A stretch of 64,000 nucleotides of DNA from Durusdinium trenchii (Eukaryota > Sar > Dinophyceae > Suessiales > Symbiodiniaceae): positions 46,860 to 110,859 of the forward strand of contig CAXAMN010005191.1 of assembly GCA_963970005.1 (NCBI GenBank), written 5' to 3'. A program made the position numbers and the translations under genes. Every line of letters begins with the position of its first letter. The stretch's first letter is position 1. Positions 13,101 to 24,065 of the stretch are shown here, one piece after another. The notes below the pieces were generated by a model. It made no database searches, was not told where the DNA came from, and saw only the letters and a list, made by a program, of their open reading frames with translations.

Positions 13101-14279
13101 CGAAACTGCATCAAATACGGGCGAGGGTTGTAGGGTTCCTGTGCGGGAAAGTGACATCATCACAAGACATTTTTTCTGTTAAAACACTGTATAAATACGA
13201 ATGACCATTTTGGTATTCGTTGAGCGACAAACTCCCGTGGCAGGCACATGCCAGCAATATCTTGCGTGGGCATATCGGTGAGGCACGCCACAAGAAATCC
13301 AATACGGATCTTTTGTCAGGATATGGTCTCACAAAGGGACAACAAAAATTTACCCGGAGATATTTCTTGGGTGAGATATCCTTTTGGTTGGCAGGGAGGT
13401 TCCCAGCAGTGCAGTCCCTCAAAGCCCAGCTATCAAAATCCAAAGAAATCCATGAGACCACTAAAAACAAACCATCTAAACCAAGCCAACCCGCAACCAA
13501 ACGCCAGCCCAAAGACTCACAAGCCATAAAGTCAAAAGCCACAGAAGCACCAAAAGCCAACAGCCACAGTAGCCTTCAACCAAAAAAAGAGTAGGCCATC
13601 AAAAGCGAAAGCCACTTGACAGTACATCAAAAGCCACAAAAGCCACACGCCCCAGACTCAGAAACCAAAGAAACCACCAAAAACCATAACAAACTGCCAA
13701 CAGCTAGGCCCAAAACACAAAGACCACCACGAGCAACAAAACTTCTCCTCCAGACAGAAAACCTGAGAAAGAAACTCCAAAAGGCTTGCTCTGAAACTGT
13801 ATATGCAGTATGAATTTATATATATATTATATATGTATAACTATTATAGGTATGTTAAATAAGTATATAAATGTTAAAAAAAAATAAACTTCTGCAATAA
13901 TTGTCAGCAATGCTCAAAAAACATTGACATGTCATGCCGTTCACGAGTTGAAACAGCTGGTTTCACACTCATTTCACAAAGCGTTATGGCATAAGCAACT
14001 GCTTGGATCGCGTCTCTAAAGCAATAACAATTGTTATAAGTTATGACTATAATGCAGAGGTAGGATTAATAACCCCCCCATAGTTAAACCGAGCCCGCAC
14101 AGCCTCGCAAATGCACCCAAATTGAAAGTAGTATTGGAGCTAAATTCCCCCCCAGTAGTGCACTTGTCATCTAGAACCCCCCAATTAAACCGAGCCAGAC
14201 AACCCAGAAAAAAATATATATAACTATTTGTTTTTGATTGTTGGATCAACTAACTGGATTTATTGGTCATGGTGCAACT

Positions 14280-17200
14280 ACCATCATCATGAACCATGCT
14301 GCTCATCTCTATTTAATCATGCTGCTCACCTCTCCCAAAAAATGCTGCTCATCTTTTTTCAACTCATTGGAAGGTCTTTGCTCACTCATGGCTTAGCCTT
14401 TCTGATACTTCTTACGCTCTCTCCTCATCCAGTACGCAAGGCACTTAGCCTCATTGCACCTGAGACAGCCTGATTGAAATCTACATGATGGGCAAATCCC
14501 AATAGCTCTACCCAACACCTTGGCCATCTGCACATGGTACTCATGGGGGAGCTCACTAATTTGGATTGTTTTTTCTCATCCAGACATTCTGCCTGCTTCA
14601 TCAAAGCAGTCAGCTCCTCGTTCATTTTCATCCTGGCCAGCTGACGCTGTTTCTGCGTCTGGTCCAAGCTCTTCTTGCCCAGCTGCCTCAGTTTCTCATC
14701 AGCAAGCTCCTGATCCTTTTGACCTCAGCTCACTGGCCAACTGCTCGGTGAATTTCTCCAGTCCTTACATTGAAAGCAGTTCATTCCCCATCAAAAAAAC
14801 TTATTCCCCATTGCGCACAACACAAAGCATGGCTGAGACACTGGTTTGCCACGCAAAGGCCAGTATGAAAGCATATCCAGCTGACGCAGGGCCATAGGCA
14901 AGGTGGTGGCTCATCTCACTCTCCATGAAGCTCAACACGAAATGGCCACACATGTTGCTAGACAAGGGCTGGCGAACCTTGTCATTCTCTCTCCTCAGTG
15001 GTGGGCCATTGACAAGGGCCTCATCAATGCACTTACAAGTCAACATCTTGCCCAAGATCTCCTCAGCCATAGCCACACAGTCCTAATGCATATTCTCACA
15101 ATCTCATGCTCAGTGCCATCTATTTCTCATCTGGAGCTCCCTACCACTGTCATAATGCATGATTTTCTTTCTGAGCTTGTCACCACAGGACACAAGAAGA
15201 CTTTGTCCTTGCCCTTCATCTCATACACCAATGCCGCAAGCCTCATGGTTCACCTCAGCCTTCTCATTGACCAAGCACCAAAGAAGCTGTGGAAAGAGCA
15301 TGGTGGCGCCATCCACTTGCCCCAGCTGCTTGCTCATGGCTTTGTACTGAGCAGCAGCCATCCATAAATCATGGTCTGAGGAGGGCACTTGCTACCAAGC
15401 ACTTCCACTTGGTCCCATGACTCATGCTCATCTACATCTTCTCCAATGGTTCCAGCCTCAAGCAGAACCTCTTCTTTATGCTGAGTCAACTGTGGCCGCT
15501 CCCACTTCTTGCTGGCCTCATGTGGCTGAATCTCTTGCAAATGCTCTTTTTTGACCCATACAAGCTTGGCTGACACATTCTTATTGACCTCATCAAGGAA
15601 GACCTGCCAATGGTCGTTAGTCTCCACCTCCCTGACAGTTCCTCGTCTGCCAGGACTCGTGCCTGCCGTGTCTTTCGCCGCGCAAAACACTCGAGGTGGC
15701 ACTGGTTGCTTCATCTGCCTTGCCCTCATCTGAGGTTCCTCCATTGCTGGGGGCAATGGAGTAGCATCTGCTGGCGCATTGGCCTTCTCAGCCATATCTT
15801 TTTCTTTCACCAATGCCAGAGCTGCTTTCTTTACCTCATCCTTCTTTTTGGCCAATGCTTGGGATGCAGGTGTCCAAATTTTGGTGCTGGGCACCATTTG
15901 TTGCAGCCTCACGCCTGCTCTTGCTTTGCAAGGTGGCTCTGATTTGTTCTCTCTCATCAGCATCCAATTTCTTCTTTGCCTGATTCCTCAACTTTTTCTG
16001 AGCTCGCTTTTCTCTGAGCTTATCCCTCTTTTCCTTGCCCTTGGCGCTCATGCCTGTCTCTTGCTTAGCAAGCTGCCTTTTCAACTCTAGTGAGAGTTGA
16101 AAGTGACCAGCCTGCACCCATTCTGGTTGGTGTGCCTCATCCAGGTCCATCAGTGTAGCTCCAATCAATGAGGAACCTCATTCCCACCATTCTTGATCCG
16201 TGCCAGTCGACCTTTCAACCAATCTTGGCTGACCCTGCTGCTGCCAATGGGCATGTTCTTGCACCATTCCTCATTCTGCTCATCCTGGTACTTCAGAGAT
16301 CCATCCTTCTGGGGCATGTGCTCCATGGCTTCATCCATCACAGCAGCCATATCTCTGATGCTCATTTTGTATTGTTCTGATCGCCCTGGTTCATCCTTCT
16401 CATCTTCTCTGCTCCTTGTTTCATCCTCATGTCTACAGCCCTTTTTCCTTTGGACTTGAACTCATTGCTGAAATCTGTGTCCGTCAACTGTAATGCGCTG
16501 GTCATTGTTGCCATGACACTGCATGGCACTTGATGGCTGCCTCACATCTGCTTGGAACGCAGCCCCGAAACAGTCCCGCTGCCACAAGCTCATTGGATAC
16601 TTTTGGCCTGATCCCTCACCTGCCAGGCCATCAAAACAGAGTCCATGTTTGAGCTTGGTGGGCTCATGACAGAGAAATGCCGGAACAGATCAGACTCAGC
16701 TTTTCTCAACCTCCTCCATACCCTTTGTCCCATGTACACAGAGGATTCTGATTCAATCCATTCATCGTCCTTAGAAATGTTATCAATGACCACTCCAGGC
16801 AAGACGTGGCCAACAGGCTGGCATGGCTCATCACTCAAGAGGCTGAACCATCCTGTCACAAGCTTGATGCGCTTCAAATGTGATCCGGTACTTATCCACA
16901 TTGACTTCCCTCATGGTGGTGAGGTGGGTCTTGCCTGCCTTAAGAGGTGCTGGCTCATGGAAAGTCTCATCTGCTGCCTCAGCTCTCGCCACCTCATCTT
17001 GCAAGGGCCATGCAGCTTTCTCTCTGGCACCCTGAAGCAGCTGCTCTCTGATCTCTTGCCTATGCACTGACACCTTCTTTGCTGATGTCCTCAGCTCAAA
17101 CCCAGCAAGCACCTCTATTGGATTGCTTTTTCACCCATAGTGGGGCCTGATCTGAAAAGCCCAGCGCACATTGACTCGCATGGTTCTTGGCCTTATCTGG

Positions 17201-18130
17201 CTGTGCAAACATCTCATGATACAGCTCATCCTTCTTGCTGCTGATCTTCCAAGCTTGGAAATCAAACTGATTCCATGTCAGCTCAGCTCTCACCTTCTGT
17301 TCCACCTCACTGAGCTGTGTGACTAAGTTGGGTGTTTGCACTCTTGCTCCCATCCAGCGCATGAGGTGCCTGGCTCTTTTGCTACCATCTTCCAATAGTG
17401 GATTGTTTTTTAGAGGGGTTGGAAACAACTCTTTGGGCACCAATGGAGACTCAACTGATGCAGATGACCAGGGATTCTGTAGGGTCTACCCTGCTCATTA
17501 GCGCTGGTGCCGCTTCTGGCATCTTCATCCTGAACCTTCTCATAGGAACACAAGGTTTCTGTGTTGGAGTCTGTGGAGTCTGTTCTTTCTCAACCTGCTC
17601 ATTGCTCTTTTGCTGTTGCTCATTCCCCACCTCCTCTCTTTGTTCATTCTGCAAGGATACTTCCACATCATGTTCAAAATCATTCTCTTCTTCTGGTTGC
17701 TCATCATACTCATTTACATGGTTCTTCTCATACCCACCCCCATGGTGCTTCTCATACCTACCCCCTGGTCCTTCTCAAACCTATCCCATTCCATCCCTTT
17801 CATCCCCTCCCATCCGTTCAATCCCGTCCCATCCCTTCCCACTTCAAGCCAAGGTGCTCATCCTCATCATCTTCATCAGCCAATGCCCAAAAGGCATTGT
17901 GGAGAAGAATCCCCATGGTGGCTTATGAGTTTACCTCACCTGCTCACCAGCTGATTGGCCCCATTCTGAGCCCAAAAGTTGCCAGCCAATACTCATCAGC
18001 TCATCCCTTCTCAAAACCTATTCAGGCCTCATGCTCATCAGTTCATCCTTCTCAAAACCCTAGGTATCAACCTTCATGGTCTAATGGCCTCATAGCATAT
18101 TATTCAGGGTGTGTGGACCTCATGAATGGT
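14280..18130. repeat. Segment with extreme over-representation of CTCAT
   Basis: Counting by eye gives about 57 copies of CTCAT (ATGAG on the minus strand) in about 3.85 kb, where about 4 are expected by chance. They are spaced throughout rather than in tandem and continue into the non-coding part (17700-18130). They fall in several minus-strand frames, mostly read as DE, HE, NE or MS/MR. The block coincides with the decayed minus-strand gene but is not explained by it. Confidence 0.75.
14425..17666 (-). pseudogene. Decayed gene with Ulp1/C48 peptidase-like C-terminus
   Basis: Between 17666 and 14425 on the minus strand, protein-like sequence continues through at least eight successive frames. 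The order is a glutamine/glutamate-rich start (17666-17451), a tryptophan- and lysine-containing part (17443-16590), a highly charged lysine/arginine/alanine stretch (16168-15836) and an E/K-rich segment (15963-15334). The last part resembles a Ulp1-type SUMO cysteine peptidase: HYDSGRE encoded near 15160, then NMCGHFV near 14955 with the expected cysteine followed by CGHF. Ulp1-like peptidases often ride in plant and protist DNA transposons, so this may be a transposon relic. Frame breaks argue for a pseudogene; introns explain some of them less well because the pieces overlap. The identification of the peptidase is moderate and the upstream parts are unknown. Confidence 0.5.
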
Positions 18131-20404
18131 AACCTCAGACCTTCTGGACCTTGTTGACCTTCTATGTGGCGGGGGCCGGTTGATTAATCCGGGGTTTGCA
18201 TTACAAGTTGTAATATGTTCAAACATCTCAAAGCATCCAGTGAAAGGTCACAGCGAAAAAAAACAGGTATATAACACAATCAGTGAAAACATACTCCGAA
18301 GCACACATACAGCTATATGATTTTTGGCAAGCTGTGTCAGTCGGGTTGCTAAAAGTTTCAATCAAGGAAGGTGGGCTGCGAATGTCCACGATAGGCTGAA
18401 GTTGCTGACCATTTGCGGTGATGTGGAGAATGCAGGAACCACTCCAAACAGTATGACTGCACCATCTGAAGCACAGTGTGAAAGCCAGCTGCTCGAAAAA
18501 AACATACTCGGAAATCAATGTGTGCAACGAACCGAACCTGTCTCAGCCAAAGATAACCCGTCATGTTCCAGGTGGAATGCATCTGTCGGATGGCGACAGC
18601 CGCTCTTCTTGACACAGGGCTCATCATGGTTCATCAGTCTTAGCATGAAACCATACACACAATATGGTTCTTTCCAGCATTTATACACCACAGGCAGGTG
18701 TGGCAGACTTGAGCGGAACAAAAGCACGACGATGCAATCCACTGATACTGAGGCAAAACCCAATCTAGATTTGTGAAGATATTTCTGAGTGAAAGGACCG
18801 AGCTCAAACAGTAATGTAACAAAAGTATATTGCGGCTCCGTGAATATGGAAACCAAACAGTATGCATCTTGAATGACTGAGATATTGTCTAGACAACCAC
18901 CATAAAATGCGTTTGTTTCGTCGAGTGCAAGTACAAAGTGCCTGAAAACCTTGAGGACAGGAGCCAAACATTCCATCACATACAACATTCCTCTGTGCTT
19001 TTGTGCTGACACGTGCAGGTGTATGTATGCCAGGCCGGAATGCAGCACTCAATTGTACTGGAAAAGTGCATGAATTGGAGAATGTAGTCCCGATATGTCC
19101 TGATACGAACAACTGAGGCGCGCCACGCACTAGCACAAACCCACGGTGATGTAAACAAAATATGTGTGTTTACGTAGCCCTATATCATATTATACGCAAT
19201 AGATTGAGAAGAAACTTCAATACATGCAATCATCATAGAAGCATACGTTACGAACGCAGATTTTGCAGCCTGCAACCGCATGAAACACAAAATTCGCACC
19301 TGAAGGCAATGTTGGTGGTCGAGGAGCAAGCTGTGCATCAGGGTCAAAAGTCAAAAGCAACTATAGTTAACTACAACATATCATGAGTGGGAAAAGATAT
19401 ATATATATAATGAAAAATCACTATACTGTAAGGAGGACAGTGAAAGTGCTAAGGAGGACTATACTATTGGTAACAAAGTGCAACGCAATGTAGGACAGCT
19501 GCACTGGTCAACACACTTTGAGACCGATGGCACAAATGTGAACAGAAAACTGACGGCAAAATCCTGAGGACCTGACACTAAGGAATGATAAGGAAGAAAG
19601 ACAGGACATGAACGGACAAAGAGGGGAAAGAAGGTAGAATAGTAGAGAGAACAAACGGCAAGTTAACAATGATTGCTCTCATTGAAAAGTTGCTCCTTGG
19701 GGAGCTCTACCTCTCTGACGTTGATCTCAGTGGGCTTGCGCCCCATGATCCATTCCACGCCAAAGCGTCCTGCACATGAACTCCAACACTGAAGGATGCC
19801 CTTGGAAAATTGCCTCAACATAATGTATTGTACCTCAGCATAATGCATACGGCAAGGAGACCCCCTTCGAACCAACCTTCTTTACCACCAAACTGATCAA
19901 ATAATGAAATAATGTGTGTGTGTGTGCCAGCATAATGCACTAGCCATCACACGCCGCTCACTGTTCTCGATTGTCACCAACCTGTCCAACCTCTCCTACT
20001 TGCTTCTTGTCGATGGGAGCCCTTCGCATTGAAAACTGCCTTGGCAATCCACCTCAAAGCAGGTGCATGCAAGCAAACAAATGAAGCACAGCCGGACAAA
20101 ACAATCTGAACAAAGGGATCCCATGGATTGATGAGCCTCATGTCATGCCTCATGTAAGCACAAGTGGAACAAAAGCAACCTCAGCAAGCTGAAACCAGCT
20201 GTGGAAAAGGCCTGGGTTTGGAGGTTCCTTTAAGGAAAGAGACTGCATTTTGCCATTGTGCCAAACTTCCGGATGTGTGCTGCCAAAAAACAACAACTTC
20301 GGCAGTCCGTGTCTAGCTACAGTCTACAGCGAACGTTGCGTTTTATTGCAATCAATGATGTGTTGGGTTTTGCCCTCAACCTGTGACAGTGCACCAGGGC
20401 GTAC

Positions 20405-20517
20405 ATTCGTGGCAATTGTTTGGTGGCAGTTGGTTGGTGGCAGTTTCTTGGTGGCAATTGGTTGGTGGCAGTTGGTGGGGGGTGGCAATTGGTTGGTGGC
20501 AGTTTGTGGGTGGCAAG
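20405..20517. repeat. Minisatellite, GGTGGCAGTTGGTT unit of about 14 bp
   Basis: Eight or so imperfect copies alternate between TTGGTGGCAGTT and TTGGTGGCAATT. Apparent open frames across it are artefacts of the repeat. Confidence 0.85.
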
Positions 20518-21603
20518 CGGGAGGCCGGAGGAGGAGGAAGGAGGAGCGGATACAACACTAAAAACAAAAACCCCACACGTGTATGTGGGGAATAAATCTA
20601 TAGAACACGAAAAACAAGCGCCACGGATTGTAAGGTGGCGATGAATCCATGAAAGGCATATAGTTCCTGTGGGCAGCCTACATGAAGGCTACGTACCTAC
20701 GCAAGGCTAAGCGACCTGGACACGAGGCTACGTAGGGGACCGTGAAACCAAATAACATGCAGTTCAAACCACACAGTATGCAGTATGCCTTACTCTGCAT
20801 CCAGTTGGATGCAGCGTGCCTCTATGCATACTATAGTGCCACTATCGCCACCAAACAAATACTGTCTGCTCTCCTTAAACTAGGCGGCAAGTTTGTCGGG
20901 CTGCCATGGTCGCAGCTGGTGTGAAAGAGGCTGCCCAGCGCTGCATCATGAGACGATGGCCCTGGTTGAGCAAAAAGCACAAGCACAAGCAAGTCCTCCG
21001 GCCACAATGAGCAACTTGTTTGCATATTTTCTTAGACTATATATATATATATGTGCAAAATACTCCTTTCTATACCTGCCAGAACTCAACAGAACTCGTA
21101 CTTTATTTGCAATCCGTATGAGACTGTGCTCTAAACCAACCCTTGTATCACCTTTTGCTTTGTGGACCTAAACTCTCACTTCACCCAAGCAAAGCTCACT
21201 GAGGCTTGCCTGCAAAGGCGTGCGCAAGCAATTTCAAAATTGCGAGCTCAGAAGCACAAGGACTCGACTCGATGCAAGTAGGTGGAGTGAGAGCTGTGCT
21301 TTGGCGAGTTGTTGCCAATTTTGTCCTTTGAAGAATTGCACAACCCTTGCTAACAACTTGGCTTGGCATTGTCAAAGTTTGGCTAGTTGTTGAAACCGCG
21401 CCCACTGCTTCTTTAGAAGATGACAATAGATCCAGGAAATGTATTGAAGCCAAAAAATCACACCACTATCACTATCACCACTGTAGCCAAAAGGCACTCC
21501 CTGGTCAAGTTGCTGGCATGGCGCTGGTTTACCCGTGCAATTGCTCAACTGTGCGGACCGCTCGATTCCTCGCACAACACTACCCCGGCCACACCATGAA
21601 ACA

Positions 21604-21912
21604 AAAATGCTATTAGGGGCTCCTGGCATCGCTACTAGGAGCAGGAACGTTACTAGGGCTCCTGGCCTTACTACTAGGAGCAAGAAAGCTACTAGGGGCT
21701 CCTGGCATCGCTACTAGGAGCAGGAACGTTACTAGGGGCTCCTGGCATCGCTACTAGGAGCAACGACGCTACTAGGGGCTCCTGGCATCGCTACTAGGAG
21801 CAAGGGCTAGGGGCTCCTGGCATCGCTACTAGGAGCAAGGACGCTACTAGGGGCTCGTGGCCTTACTACCAGGAACAAGAAGCTACTAGGAGCTTTGCAC
21901 CACACTACTAGG
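21604..21912. repeat. Minisatellite with CTACTAGGGGCTCCTGG unit (locus 2)
   Basis: Seven to eight copies of the same unit as at 10023-10165, here typically CTACTAGGGGCTCCTGG, CATCG, CTACTAGGAGCA and a short variable part. One copy near 21806 has a deleted spacer. Confidence 0.9.
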
Positions 21913-22472
21913 GGCTCCTCGCACGACTCACACTATGTTGTCGCTCTCATCCACCACATGAGCAATGGAACAATGGATGCGGCAAACCAAAAGCTATCCC
22001 ATCCAGATCGTATCCGGCTCACTGCACTATGGCAACCAGCCCATATGCACATCCATCATACGCAGCTACAGGCATGGTTGACCTGTTCATCATCACAGGC
22101 AATCTCGCTGACCTTTGCAGCCAAAAAGACACAAACATATGTATATAATATGTTATATATATGTATATAAAGGATGACAGGATGACCATGAGTTTGATCT
22201 TCTCTGCAAGTCAACACATGCCCATCAGAAGCAGCAGCAAATAAACCATCAACAAACCTGGAAATATATTGCAGACCTCAACTTCGGCTGAAGGCACCGC
22301 CCCAGCACCGCTGTATGACTCCCCGGAAATCCAACTTTTACAGCCAGAACAACGTTCCATCCGCCAACAGGCCGAAGTCTTTTCGTATTGTTGCTGAGCA
22401 TGTAGCGGCCTTAACAAGTCGACAATTTAATCCTAAATATAGCTAAACTTCCCCCCCCTCCCACACACACAC

Positions 22473-22903
22473 ACACACTTATGGATATGCGTACTGACTT
22501 GACAGCGGTGCCACACGCCGGCCTAGGGTTCCATTTCCTAAGGGTACAGGTGAGGAAACCTGAAAAGGAAGTGGAGGTCCAACAAGTTCAGCAAGGCCAT
22601 AGAGTCTAAAGAGACCACCGAACGATCGACCGACAGAATGACGTCGTCCGCTCACATCTGCAAATCAAAACCAAAGCCCTATGCAACACCATGTCTTCGA
22701 GGTTCTGGGCTTAGCCTCATGCCATTTGAAAAGAATCGCAGGTACGCTGGAGTGGCCAACTCCAGTATCCCATCTTGCTGCCTAGCTTTGTTAGACCAGG
22801 TCAGCAGCAAGATGCCGGGTCCCCCTGCTTAAAACAAAAGGAAAAATAAGAAAGCGCAATCCGATTGGATCCCTGTGATTACAAGGGGCACACACACACA
22901 CAC
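22473..22903. repeat. 431-bp direct repeat, copy 1
   Basis: This copy and 23635-24065 are offset by exactly 1162 bp and differ at only four positions by eye, all in the last 100 bp. Both begin ACACACTTATGG and end in a CA run after TACAAGGGG. Both contain an identical 64-codon open frame (22638-22832 here), which may only reflect DNA identity. The spacer between the copies has no primer-binding site after copy 1, so an LTR reading is weak; a segmental duplication mediated by CA runs is an alternative. Confidence 0.9.
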
Positions 22904-22904
22904 A

Positions 22905-22924
22905 CGCCTCCCCGAGGGGAGGCG
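22905..22924. repeat. GC-rich inverted repeat, 9-bp arms
   Basis: The arms CGCCTCCCC and GGGGAGGCG are separated by GA, directly after copy 1 of the 431-bp repeat. Confidence 0.8.
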
Positions 22925-22946
22925 TCAAGCTAAGGTGAGGGCAAAT

Positions 22947-23371
22947 GTGCATGCGTGCGCGCACAAGAGACAAAAGAATGAAGACATGACAGGAGGACGC
23001 GACGGGACAAAGGTGTGTGTGTGTGTGGTGGAAATGAAAAGGGAACCAAGTGCACAGGGACACCCGATGAAGCCCACCTCATTGTCAAGACCTGGGCGAC
23101 CTGAAACCTGTTTGAAAATGTATGTAGAAGTGCACGTACACACTAAGGTCGGGACCAATGTGCGCGCAAACGAAGAAAAGGATGAGATGACCAGACATGA
23201 AGACAGGAGGACATGAAAGAAAAGAGGAAACAAAAGTGTGTGAAGGGGAAGGGATGAAAGGGGAACCAAATGGAGGGGACGAAAACCGATGAGACCAAAC
23301 CTCATTGCAACGACCTAGGTGACCTGCCTCGTTTCAATGTACACGCTGTGTGTGCACCCAAGGTCGCGACA
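22947..23371. repeat. Two diverged tandem units of about 210 bp inside the spacer
   Basis: Segments of about 22947-23156 and 23157-23371 share an ordered series of words: AATGTGC, GAAGACA, GGAGGAC, GGGAACCAA, ACC.GATGA, CCTCATTG, GACCT, GTACAC and AAGGTCG. Substitutions are many, so the duplication is older than that of the flanking 431-bp repeats. Confidence 0.6.
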
Positions 23372-23634
23372 GGTTCCAATGAACCTCAAAAGTACTTCGG
23401 TCGCTCTGACCACGTTGAGGCGTTAAGCCAGCTTGGACCGCTGCGGTCACGTAAAGGCATGAGCAAACTTGGAATTCCAAAAATGAGACAAACATCCCAC
23501 TTCTTGTGGCGTAAGCCATCTGCTGTCCGCTCCGGACACTTACATCTCCGGGCAGGGGAGATAACGACAAACCCCCGTTCGACGGGTCCACGGGAGGCAC
23601 TCTACGGGCTCATCCCGAGTTGGCACGAAGCCAA

Positions 23635-24065
23635 ACACACTTATGGATATGCGTACTGACTTGACAGCGGTGCCACACGCCGGCCTAGGGTTCCATTTCC
23701 TAAGGGTACAGGTGAGGAAACCTGAAAAGGAAGTGGAGGTCCAACAAGTTCAGCAAGGCCATAGAGTCTAAAGAGACCACCGAACGATCGACCGACAGAA
23801 TGACGTCGTCCGCTCACATCTGCAAATCAAAACCAAAGCCCTATGCAACACCATGTCTTCGAGGTTCTGGGCTTAGCCTCATGCCATTTGAAAAGAATCG
23901 CAGGTACGCTGGAGTGGCCAACTCCAGTATCCCATCTTGCTGCCTAGCTTTGTTAGACCAGGTCAGCAGCAAGATGCCTGGTCCCCCTGCTTAAAACAAA
24001 AGGAAAAAGAAGAAAGCACAATCCGACTGGATCCCTGTGATTACAAGGGGCACACACACACACAC
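23635..24065. repeat. 431-bp direct repeat, copy 2
   Basis: Near-identical to 22473-22903 (see that entry). The sequence after it (CTGAAATAGCC) differs from the sequence after copy 1, so the duplicated unit is not simply tandem. Confidence 0.9.

Larger units (their letters stand above)
3854..14266. other. Non-coding region with short repeats, no gene recognised
   Basis: No reading frame here resembles a known protein, and all are short and overlapped by frames on the other strand. Contents worth naming are the GTAC microsatellite (4560-4697), TTCGCGAA palindromes (4975-5248), the CAGCCACTCA array with hairpin (7337-7488), a minisatellite (10023-10165) and an A/C-rich stretch near 13430-13790 with repeated AAAGCCA words that gives lysine- and proline-rich artefactual frames. 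At 14070-14200 the word TTAAACCGAGCC occurs twice, each preceded by a run of C. Confidence 0.55.
18158..22472. other. Non-coding region, no gene recognised
   Basis: The longest open frame (minus strand, 18515-19048) has no recognisable motif and no supporting neighbour. The remainder contains AT-rich tracts (19390-19420, 21040, 22135-22170), the GGTGGCAATTGG minisatellite (20405-20517) and the CTACTAGG minisatellite (21604-21912). A CA microsatellite starts the 431-bp direct repeat at 22473. Confidence 0.55.

Noticed and set aside
13111-13594. Overlapping frames of 124-149 codons on both strands
   Set aside because: They lie in an A/C-rich stretch with repeated AAAGCCA words, which opens frames on both strands without real coding.
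17700-17860. Proline/serine-rich plus-strand coding in the CATCCC region
   Set aside because: It is low-complexity CCCATCC/CTTCTCATA sequence giving open frames in several phases.
18515-19048. 177-codon open frame on the minus strand
   Set aside because: No motif, signal, splice context or neighbour supports it, and overlapping frames of similar length exist in the same place.
22638-23994. Two identical 64-codon frames as a duplicated gene
   Set aside because: They lie inside the nearly identical 431-bp repeats, so identity of the frames adds no evidence for coding; no motif is seen.
22473-24065. Small LTR (TRIM-type) element
   Set aside because: No primer-binding site after the first copy, no polypurine tract before the second and no clear target duplication because of the CA runs.
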